This document shows, in pieces, positions 1 through 12,000 of a DNA stretch of 64,000 bases. The number at the start of each line of letters is the position of its first letter. Position 1 is the first letter of the stretch. This DNA is from Doris montereyensis (taxonomy: Eukaryota > Mollusca > Gastropoda > Nudibranchia > Dorididae). Under the pieces are notes generated by a model. It was not told the DNA's origin, ran no database searches, and saw nothing but the letters and a program-made list of their open reading frames with translations. The stretch covers positions 43,501 through 107,500 of the forward strand of contig JAXRKP010000999.1 in the NCBI GenBank assembly GCA_037039925.1. The letters run 5' to 3'. The position numbers and the translations under genes were made by a program.

Positions 1-61
1 AGACAAAGTCCTTGAAACTGCAAAGGAGATCTGCCTCTTATTGCAGTCAGAATATATTTTT
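1..61 (+). CDS. GPAM: GPAM-like exon (5' partial; first in window)
   Basis: The frame starting at base 2 reads DKVLETAKEICLLLQSEYIF. That runs naturally into the next exon (PCDELSSALSEML) only if splicing uses the weak donor GTCCTG at 62. A much stronger GTGAGT lies at 67 but leaves phase 2, and the next exon is open only in phase 0. The exon identity is plausible; its 3' end is uncertain. Confidence 0.55.
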
Positions 62-3000
62 GTCCTGTGAGTAGTGGAAACTTTTCTTTATCATTTTTTT
101 TATTTGTTGCGTTTCAATGTGATTTTCTATGCTTGATAAAGGGGGTCTGGGTACTCTAGAAGCAAGGTGTCGGCCTCTCAGCAAAAGGTAGTGGGCTCGA
201 GCCCCGTCAACAGTTGAACACAATTTATTTCAAGCAAAATCTGCTCCCCCCGTCCAGGTAGGAGGATAGACATCTAGTCATATAAAAAAGGAGGTTCTAT
301 GTGAGAATGGACACCTAGTCATATAAGAAAGGAGTTCTGTGTGAGAATGGACACCTAGTCATAAAAGAAAAGAGTTCTGTGTGAGAATGGACACCTAGTC
401 ATAAAAGAAAAGAGTTCTATGTGAGAATGGACACCTAGTCATAAAAGAAAAGAGTTCTGTGTGAGAATACCTAGTCATAAAAGAAAAGAGTTCTGTGTGA
501 GAATGGACACCTAGTCATAAAAGAAAAGAGTTCTGTGTGAGAATGGACACCTAGTCATAAAAGAAAGGAGTTCAATGTGAGAATGGACACCTAGTCATAT
601 AAGAAAGGAGTTCTGTGTGAGAATGGACACCTAGTCATAAAAGAAAAGAGTTCAATGTGAGAATGGACACCTAGTCATAAAAGAAAGGAGTTCAATGTGA
701 GAATGGACACCTAGTCATATAAGAAAGGAGTTCTATGTGAGAATGGACACCTAGTCATATAAGAAAGGAGTTCAATGTGAGAATGGACACCTAGTCATAT
801 AAGAAAGGAGTTCTATGTGAGAATGGACACCTAGTCATAAAAGAAAGGAGTTCAATGTGAGAATGGACACCTAGTCATATAAGAAAGGAGTTCAATGTGA
901 GAATGGACACCTAGTCATATAAGAAAGGAGTTCAATGTGAGAATGGACACCTAGTCATATAAGAAAGGAGTTCAATGTGAGAATGGACACCTAGTCATAA
1001 AAGAAAGGAGTTCAATGTGAGAATGGACACCTAGTCATATAAGAAAGGAGTTCTATGTGAGAATGGACACCTAGTCATATAAGAAAGGAGTTCTATGTGA
1101 GAATGGACACCTAGTCATATAAGAAAGGAGTTCTATGTGAGAATGGACACCTAGTCATATAAGAAAGGAGTTCAATGTGAGAATGGACACCTAGTCATAT
1201 AAGAAAGGAGTTCAATGTGAGAATGGACACCTAGTCATAAAAGAAAGGAGTTCTGTGTGAGAATGGACACCTAGTCATAAAAGAAAGGAGTTCTGTGTGA
1301 GAATGGACACCTAGTCATATAAGAAAGGAGTTCTATGTGAGAATGGACACTAGTCTAGTCATATAAGAAAGGAGTTCTATGTGAGAATGGACACCTAGTC
1401 ATATAAGAAAGGAGTTCAATGTGAGAATGGACACCTAGTCATATAAGAAAGGAGTTCTATGTGAGAATGGACACCTAGTCATAAAAGAAAGGAGTTCTGT
1501 GTGTGGATCACAACCCTGTGTATGTTAGATCCCTTGGCTGTTAACACGGCAGTCCATTCAAAATTTAAAATCCTACCAAAAACCCTGAGATCGCCTTAGT
1601 TTTCGATGTGGGTAAATCAAATCAAATCATGCTTAATGAAACAAGCCTGAAGCTACTTGGGATGGATTCCTGTCTTTTTGGCAGCAGTATATTCATCAAT
1701 TCAATTCAATCAATTCAATCATCTTTATTGATCCTTTAAAAAAGGAAATTATACTTGTGTTATCACAATTTCCGTTTGAAAAATAAAAGAATATATCAAT
1801 GCATTTAAATTCAAAACAAATTTAACTTAAGTTAATCATTAAATGTTTAGATTTAGGAGAAGTAGACAAAGATTCAAAGATGGGTAAATAGATAGTGCGG
1901 TGAAACAACATACATAAAAAAAATAATTTTAAATAATAACTAAAAAAAATAATTTTTAAATAAAAAGAATTATAGACAAATCAGTTTAGCTTCATACACA
2001 TTCATTAACTTATCATAAATCATTCATTCACCATCCATCAATTTATATTTCTTGTGAGGAAAACGCTATTGTGCTTTCAAAGTAAGGTATTGTCAAACTT
2101 TCGTATGGCGCTTGGAAGAAAAGATCTAAAATATCTCTTAGTGCGGGATTTTAAATGTATAAGTCGACCGCTTCTACTACTTGTTTTGGGTATGGAGAAA
2201 AGAGGGTGGGTGTTGTCTTTAAGTATGCTCCTGAGTTTGTTCTTGCATTGAATCTCACACAGATCTTCAAAGTTCTCCGGCTCTACATCATTTATGAGTT
2301 TCCCTATGTGTTTCAGTGTCCTATTAAATTTCTTCTTTTCTCTATCTTTTGTATTTCCTTCCTTGCAGTTATGCTAAAAATAATAATACTTTTTATGCAA
2401 GCTTGATGGAAAAGTCTTATTAGAGCGTTATCAATTTGAAATAAAGCTTCCTCATAAAATACATTCTTTTGTTTTAGTTCTTTAAAGCTTTATTTGATTG
2501 TTTTTGCCATTCTAGCTTCTCGTCAAAAATTATTTATATTCATTAACTCTCTCAAGTGTTTCATCTTTTATAACAATAATATCATTATGGGTGTTATTTG
2601 TCTTCCTAAAATCATATATCATTTCTTTTGTTTTGTTAACATTAAGTTGTAAATAATTGTCATCACACCATTTTACAAACCTTTTGATTTCTTGAGCATA
2701 ATTGATTAGATTTACTTCTTTTAACTTCAATCCCTTGCTGTGACTATCAAATGATGTGTTTTGACTTGAATCCCTTGTTGTGACTATCAAATGACGTGTT
2801 TTGACTTGAATTCCTTGTTGTGACTATCAAATGATGTGTTTTGACTTGAATTCCTTGTTGTGACTATCAAATGACGTGTTTTGACTTGAATTCCTTGTTG
2901 TGACTATCAAATGACGTGTTTTAACTTGAATCCCTTGTTGTGACTATCAAATGACGTGTTTTGACTTGAATCCCTTGTTGTGACTATCAAATGACGTGTT

Positions 3001-6000
3001 TTGACTTGAATTCCTTGTTGTGACTATCAAATGACGTGTTTTGACTTGAATTCCTTGTTGTGACTATCAAATGACGTGTTTTGACTTGAATCCCTTGTTG
3101 TGACTATCAAATGACGTGTTTTGACTTGAATTCCTTGTTGTGACTATCAAATGACGTGTTTTGACTTGAATTCCTTGTTGTGACTATCAAATGACGTGTT
3201 TTGACTTGAATCCCTTGTTGTGACTATCAAATGATGTGTTTTGACTTGAATTCCTTGTTGTGACTATCAAATGACATGTTTTGACTTGAATTCCTTGCAG
3301 CCTTGTGATGAGCTGAGCAGTGCCCTGTCTGAGATGCTGGACTCCTTCATCTCAAAGGAACTGCTGAGCCTAGAGGAGAGCGTGAGTACTGTAGCTTTGA
3401 AAACAGATTTTGTGAGGAGCTATTGATAATGAAGTGAATAGGGAATAAGAGGTTGACTGATATTTTAACGTCAAATGAAAATAATTCATTTTCAATCTTT
3501 TTAAATCTTTTCTTTTTCTTTTTTTTTTTCTTCTGAGCTTTACAAAGACACCAATGAATTTGCAGCATTCGTAATGAGAAAATGTCGTGTACTGAATATG
3601 TTTAAGAAAAAACACATTTTAAGAATCATCTTAAGAATGTGTGAAAATTGGGGGTTTTTTTGTCTGTGTTTGTTGACCCTAACTTGTGTGAGTTTTTTTG
3701 TCTGTGTTTGTTGACCCTAACCTGTGTGAGTTTTTTTTGTCTGTGTTTGTTGACCCTAACCTGTGTGAGTTTTTTTTGTCTGTGTTTGTTGACCCTAACC
3801 TGTGTGAGTTTTTTTGTCTGTGTTTGTTGACCCTAACCTGTGTGAGTTTTTTTTTTTGTCTGTGTTTGTTGACCCTAACCTGTGTGAGTTTTTTTTGTCT
3901 GTGTTTGTTGACCCTAACCTGTGTGAGTTTTTTAAAGATGGTTATCTCCAAGCTTTACTTTTTTTTATTTACGGTGAAATTTTCAGCTAGGCAGCAAGTC
4001 TCTGTACATGTGTATAATTATTTTAAAATAGAGAAAGAGCAACTCAATAAAAGTCAATCCGCTATTGTTTCCCTTGCCGCACATTGGAATTCTATTTTAA
4101 CACACGTGCCAATACAGTTGTTGTGTGTAAAATCTTTTCCCTGTCAAAACTACTTGCTCTATTTTAACACACGTGCCAATGCAATTGTTGTGTGTAAAAT
4201 CTTTTCCATGTCAAAACTAATTGCTCTATTTTAACACACGTGCCAATACAGTTGTTGTGTGTAAAATCTTTTCCATGTCAAAACTACTTGCTCTATTTTA
4301 ACACACGTGCCAATACAGTTGTTGTGTGTAAAATCTTTTCCATGTCAAAACTAATTGCTCTGTTTTAACACACGTGCCAATACAGTTGTTGTGTGTAAAA
4401 TCTTTTCCATGTCAAAACTAATTGCTCTATTTTAACACACGTGCCAATACAGTTGTTGTGTGTAAAATCTTTTCCATGTCAAAACTAATTGCTCTATTTT
4501 AACACACGTGTCAATACAGTTGTTGTGTGTAAAATCTTTTCCATGTCAAAACTAATTGCTCTATTTTAACACACGTGCCAATGCAATTGTTGTGTGTAAA
4601 ATCTTTTCCCTGTCAAAACTAATTGCTCTATTTTAACACACGTGCCAATGCAATTGTTGTGTGTAAAATCTTTTCCTGTCAAAACTAATTGCTCTATTTT
4701 AACACACGTGCCAATGCAATTGTTGTGTGTAAAATCTTTTCCCTGTCAAAACTAATTGCTCTATTTTAACACACGTGCCAATGCAATTGTTGTGAGTAAA
4801 ATCTTTTCCATGTCAAAACTAATTGCTTGCTTGCTCTCTAGGTGGGAAGGTCATATCTTGGTCCTGTCAACAGTGGAAAAAAGACTTTCATAACTTCCAC
4901 TATTGAACATTAACTTACATGTACTATCCCAAGGCGTGGCATCGGTGGCCCAGCGGTTATGCTATCAGGCTGGGGATCAGGAGGCCCCAAGTTTGAATCT
5001 TAGCAAAGCCGGATCTGACGTTGTGTTCCTTGGAAAATACGCTTAGCACGCATTTTCCCCACTCTACCCAGGTGGAAATGAGTACAAGCACTAGCTTGGG
5101 AGTAAAACCTGCGTCAGACTAGCGTCCTGGCCAGGAGGTTATTACTGTCACCTATTCCACTTCACGTTATAGAAACCGGGATAAGCTCCGGCTCTATGGG
5201 CCTTAAAGGAACTTTACTACTATCCCAATGCTCTGTTATGCAATATTTTAACGACTCAAAACCCTGAAATTGGAGTTGTTGTACATGATTGATATTGGTG
5301 GTAAACAAATTATTGATTTAGTAACTGTTTTAACTTTGATGGGATAGATTTGATCATTCTTATGTTCCTTATTTCCGGGCAGTGGACAGGTAAGCACATG
5401 TTTGGGGAGTAGATGATCCCGCCGTCCACGAGTCTCCTGCTGCATTGCAGGTCGGTCTTGGCTGACCAAAGGCTAAGGGAGTTAACCCTGAAAGAAAACA
5501 CCCTGCTGCCTTGTAAGTCAGTCTTGACTAACTGAAGGCTAAGGGAGTTAACCCTGACAGAAAATGACAACCTGCTGCCTTGCAGGCTGGTCTTGAATGA
5601 CCAAAGGCTAAGGGAGTTAACCCTGACAGAAAATAACAAGGCCTGGTAGGGGGCCTCAAGGTGGCAGCCCCACCATCTACCTAGGGTACAGTGGGCTAAT
5701 CCCCTGCTTATCCGAAACCTAACCGTTGAAGGGATATAATATAACCGGCTTGACCTTTCAATGACGAACATGGAAACGAACACGGACTGTGATTTTTGGA
5801 ACATGGAATGCTAGGGCAATAAATGGAAAAGAGTTAGAATTAGCTGAAGAAATGGAAAAATTCAAAGTAGACATTTTGGCCATTATAGAAACAAAGAAAA
5901 AAGGACAAGGAATGTAGGACCAAATAATATTTTAATCTTCTCAGGAGTAGATGTCAAAGATAGAGCTAGAGCAGGAGTAGGCCTCCTAGTGCATAAAAGG

Positions 6001-9000
6001 CATGAAAAGCTACTAGAAAGCTGGAAATTTATAAGCCCACGGCTATTAGAGAGAAATATTAAATCAAAAGGAAGAGAAATTAAATTATTAATAGCTTATG
6101 GATCAAACGAAGACGCCACTAAAGAAGAAAAAGATACCTTCGAAAACGATATACAAATAGCTGCGGAGAATCTTAAACACAAACAGGAACTAATGGTTTT
6201 ATGAGATTTAACCGCTAGAGTAGGCAACGATATAGAAACATCAGGAGGAGTAATGGCTAAAGGAAAGACAACAACTTCTACAAATGGAGAGAGACTAATA
6301 GATTTTTGCCTAAAGAATAACAGGAAAATGGCACACACCTTTTTTCCTCATAAAGATATCCACAAATATACAAGATTAAATGAAGACAGGTGTGAAAAGT
6401 CAATCATAGACTACATAATAGTTAGCAACTCCCTTTTTAGAGTACATTGGATGCAAGAGTAAATAGGAGCAAAAATATTTAGTGATCATCACCTAATGAT
6501 TGCCAAAATGAAATTACTGACTGAAGAAAACGAAAGAGAAGAAAGCTACTAAACTCAAAATAGAGGAACTAAATAAACCAATAGTAAAACAGATATACCA
6601 ATCTAGGATAAAAAGATTTATCAGTCAAAGGCAGATGGATCTGAATGATAGCACAATAGAAAAAAAGTGGCAATTGTATAAAGAAACACTCCTCAGTTGT
6701 ACTGAAGAGGTCTGTGGTAGGAAACAAATTAAAGGAGATGGGAAAAGAACAGCATGGTGGAATGAGAATGTTGAGATTAGGATCAAAGAAAAGAATGATG
6801 CCTGGAAGAAATACTTGCAAACAAAGAGACCAGAGGATAGGATAGATTACCTGAGTAAAAGAACTATCGCCAAAGAGGAAGCGAAAAGCAAAACAGGAAC
6901 AATGGGAAAAGTTTGGACAAAGACTTCAAGAAAGCTATCAAGGAAATCAAAAGCTGTTCTGGGGGCAGTGAAGAGCATGAGGAAGACCAAAGCATGCCCA
7001 ATACGACAAATTAAGAATGCCAAAGGAGAAATAATGAAAGAAGACAGCAAAATCATGGAAGCGTGGAGAAAGCATTTTCAACAATTACACAATCGCTCCA
7101 GAGCATATGAAAAAAGGAGTAAAGATCAATTAGCAGAAGTAACAAGTAATTAAGAGGAGACAGGTGAAGATGTAGATATATCAATGGAAGAAATCCAAAG
7201 AGCTATAAGAAAAGTGAAATTAGGAAAAAACCCAGGAACAGATCAAATCTATCGAGAAATGATTATAAACCAAGGGAGAGAGGCAGACAAACTACTACAT
7301 GCAATATGCCAACAAACATGGAAGTCCAAACAGGTGCCAGACAACTGGAAAAAGGGAACGGTAGTACCAATACATACCAAAGGATCAACTATGGAATGCT
7401 CAAACTATAGAGGGATATCACTACTTAGCGTACCAGGAAAAGTGTATGCCAGGATACTGGAAATGAGACTGAGGAAAAGAGTAGAGGATCAAATTGAAGA
7501 GCATCAGAGTGGATTTAGACCAGGAAGAAGTGTACAAGACCACATATTTACAATTAGACAAATAATAGAAAAATTCCTTGAGAGAAACATTGACTTGCAC
7601 CTGTATTTTATAGATCTAGAAAAGGCATTTCACACTGTGAGGAGGAACGGACTATGGCATTCCTTAAAAGAACACAATGTAGAGCAAGATTTAATAGAAA
7701 AGAATGTAGGTATGTGGAAGCTCAAACCAGTAAATGTATCAATGCTTTCATTTGCCGATGATTTAGTTCTGTTTGGAAAATCAGAAAGTGACCTTCAGTC
7801 AAACATCAACATTATGAACAATGAACTAAATAAAAGAGGAATGAGAGTAAATGCAAAGAAAACCAAAACAATGCTAGTAACTAGGGAAGCTAAAACACAA
7901 AATCTTAAATTGGGCTGGGAGAATTTAGAACAAGTTCACAGCTACAATTACCTAGGAGTAATGATTAACTCAGAGGGAAAACTAAGAGAAGAAATCAGCC
8001 AGAGAATCCAAAATGCAAGTGCAATATATAACCATCTAGGAAAGACATTTGTAGGTAAACAAGAATTGTTAACAAAAACCAAAATGGCAGTATACAACAA
8101 ATACAACACAGTTTATTGTCCTACTCTCCTCTATGGCAGTGAAACCTGGACCTTAGACAGTAGAGAAAACAGTACAGTACAGGCAGCTGAAATGAAATAT
8201 CTAAGAAGAGTTGTAGGGAAAACTAAATGAGCAAAAATCAGAAACACAACAATGAGAGATCAAACCAAAGCAGATGGCATAAAAACTAAGATAGAAATAA
8301 ATCAATTGAGATGGTTTGGGCATGTAAACAAAATAAGGAATGACAATAGAATAGCTAAATCAGTATACAGTGCTAAAGCCGAAGGTAAAAGACCAAAAGG
8401 CAGACCTCGGGGAAAGTGGGAAGAAGATATAAAAGAGGCATTGAAGAATAGAAATTTAACGTTTTTGGAAGGAAACAGTAAATGTCAGGACAGGGCATCC
8501 TGGAGAAAGACCATCTCGGGCATCTGAACTCCTAAACCGAAAGGTAGAATGGGAACTGATAAAGAAAGAAAGAAAGAATGTTCCTTATTTTATCTGAATA
8601 TAATTTGTTTTGATATAATTGTATTTCAGGACACTGATTTTGCCTTCACGGGAGTAGATTCACAGCGTGCCTCAAACTTAGCCAAATCCCTAGACATTGA
8701 CGATGAGGATGGACCAGGAGCTTACACACCAGATCAGACCCTCAAGGTCATTGTTGTTTTGTCGGGTGACGTGTTTAGGTTACACATTTTGTCCATCAGG
8801 GGCTCCTCTTCTACTTCTATTAAGGTTGTCCACCTCCGACCATCACAAAAACCCCCTGTGTTATCGTAGAAATTTTTTTTTATGAATTAGAAGCGGATCT
8901 TGGGTAAAGTTCATTGGGGAATCCAATGAGGAGTTTGAAATTCAGATTTCAACTTCAACAAAATCTTTATTGTCTATTTACTTCGCTAGTGACAAAAACC

Positions 9001-12000
9001 TCATATCTCCCTCAATTTTGTTCAATCTTCCTGATTTTCTTACTAAATCTTCCTCTCACAGAGCTCCAGGGGTTGGCAGCTATATAATGATCTAGAGTTG
9101 TTGGTTTTTAAAAATAATAACATACCATTCATCCTGTAAGCCATATATGTATGTGAATTTGCAGGTCAACATCACAGAACCAGGTGTGGCAGACAAGCTC
9201 CATTTCCTTGTGTCAGTGGCTGGACCCATCTTGGAATCTCAGTTTGTGGTGTCCACATTTGTGCTCAATGACTTGAATGGTGAAATGCCAGGTAGGCCAT
9301 CAATTGACGCAACTGGTGTGAAAAGACAAGGTTGTGTTATGCTATAGCACTCATTAATTTGTGATTGGCTGTAGGTCTGTTATACTTGTTCATGAGAATG
9401 GAGATCTAGTTAAAGATAGGCCTACTGACTTTCTTACAATCCTATTGAATGTGGTTTTGAACGTGAATGGACTCGACTTCAGTTTGCTAAAGCTTGCAAC
9501 ATTGACATCTTTTCAAAGGCGATTTTTTTATATTGTGGATAATATGTCATTTGTATGTCCACCTTTACCAATATTGGCATGGATGGTTGATGTGGATAAT
9601 ATGTCATTTGTATGTCCACCTTTACCAATATTGGCATGGATGGTTGATGTGGATAATATGTCATTTGTATGTCCACCTTTACCAATATTGCCATGGATGG
9701 TTGATGTGGATAATATGTCATTTGTATGTCCACCTTTACCAATATTGCCATGGATGGTTGATGTGGAAAACATGTCATTTGTATGTCCACCTTTACCAAT
9801 ATTGGCATGGATGGTTGATGTGGATAATATGTCATTTGTATGTCCACCTTTACCAATATTGCCATGGATGGTTGATGTGGATAATATGTCATTTGTATGT
9901 CCACCTTTACCAATATTGCCATGGATGGTTGATGTGGATAATATGTCATTTGTATGTTCACCTTTACCAATATTGCCATGGATGGTTGATGTGGATAATA
10001 TGTCATTTGTATGTCCACCTTTACCAATATTGGCATGGATGGTTGATGTGGAAAGATGTCATTTGTATGTCCACCTTTACCAATATTGAGTGGTGGTGCT
10101 GATGGGTTTTCTTCTCTTTCATTTCTTTACAACTGTCTGTCTTGCTATTTCCTCTCCATTCACTTTAAGATTTGGCGAATGGCGTAAATTTCAATCATCA
10201 CTACCGTACAGTGTTATTTCTTGTTTTATGAATCTTACTTTTTTCTTATTCATCCATTCACAATGGCATAAGATCAGGAGTTAAATCTGTGACCATGGCT
10301 TACAGTGTCTCATACTAGTACAAGGAAAATATGCATTTCTTACTTAAGGATTAGTGTTTATTATTATGTACACCTTCGTTTCTTAGTCATATTTTTATCT
10401 CTTAAGATTTCAATTCCTGATTGAAAACACATGCACAAATTTCTATTGGTTTTGCAGAATCAGAATTTATCGATGCAGTTGGAAATTTTGCTCGATCAAG
10501 AGTTTCTGACGGCACAGCTGTGTTTGGTAAGTTTTCTTGCCTTCCTAGCAACCTGTAGGTACATTTTCATGCTTGCATTCCAACTTTAAAGTTAAGGGGG
10601 GGGTGTCCTGACCATGGTTTTTTTAATTATTTAATATAGACAATTTTAACCACTACCATTATACTCTACATATCTGAAAAAGTTTTTTTTAATTTAATTA
10701 TCACATGGTTACCATGGGAACGCCGCCATCTTGGATCTTCATTGTGAAAATAACAACTTCATTTCAAATAGGTTCTTTCAGTTATAAACAAATTTGGCTA
10801 TAACTTTGCACACACGTTATTCGGTTCAATATCTAGCCGCACCCAGTAACTTTTTTGGATAAATGAAACGGTTTTCATTTTATAAATTTTTTTAAATGCA
10901 TATAGCAACCTTTCCAATTTTTGGCAAGTTTAATCACACAAAAATTTGTTTTGCAAAAGTTTGAAGAGATATCGAAGAAAGCTACTGGCTGAAAAAAAAA
11001 ATGTGCGTTATAGATGTTATATACCAAATTTGGGGGCAAATTGGACAATAAATAAAAATGTGATCACATATCACTGTCAAAATGTAACATTTTGAGAAAT
11101 CGCTTTTTTAACAATTTTTTCCATTGTTTTAATGGGTTTTTTGCATATAAACTTATAAAATAATAATAGAATACTTTGAACTATCATACAATGGTGAGAG
11201 ACCATCAAATACTTCATGTCGATCCCATTTCAACTGCTCCAGATCCCTTATATTCATGTCGGGATGACATTTTTCTTATAACAGATGCGCGTGGAAGTTT
11301 CCCGTAATATACGGCCGATCTTAGCTAATATTGAGAATTCTTTCTTTCTTTATCAGTTACCATTCTACCTTTCAGTGTATGGGTTCAGATGCCCGAGATG
11401 ATCTTTCTCCAGGGTGCCCTGTCCTGGTATTCTCTATTTCCTTCCAAAAAAGTAAAATTTCTATTCTTCAATGCCTCTTTTATATCTTCTTCCCACTTTC
11501 TCCTAGGTCTGCCTTTTGGTCTTTTACCTTCGGCTTTAGCACTGTATACTGAGTTAGCTATTCTATTGTCATGCATTCTGTTTACATGCCCAAACCATCT
11601 CAATTGATTTATTTCTATCTTAGATTTTATGCCATCTGCTTTGGTTTGATCTCTTATTGTTGTGTTTCTGATTTTGTCTCTTTTAGTTTTCCTACTACTA
11701 CTCCTCTTAGGTATTTCATTTCAGCTGCCTGTACTCTACTGTATTTCTACTGTCTAAGGTCCAAGTTCCGCTGCCATAGAGGAGAGTAGGATAATAAACT
11801 GTGTTGCATACTGCCATTTTGGTTTTTGGTGACAATTCTTGTTTACCTACAAATGCCTTTTCTAGATGGTTATATATTGCACTTGCCTTTTGGATTCTCT
11901 GGCTGATTTCTTCTCTTAGTTTTCCCTCTGAGTTAATCATTACTCCTAGGTAATTGTAGCTTTGAACTTGTTCTAAATTCTCCCTGCCCAATTTAAGATT

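Noticed and set aside
265..1505. CRISPR-like array
   Set aside because: Units are adjacent with no unique spacers, the genome is eukaryotic, and the unit derives from a SINE.
3656..3932. Telomere-like CCCTAACC motifs
   Set aside because: Only one motif per ~37-bp unit, so this is a minisatellite and not an internal telomeric repeat.
9361..10089. Open frames on both strands in the 57-bp array
   Set aside because: Same cause; the array lies in a GPAM intron between two well-supported exons.
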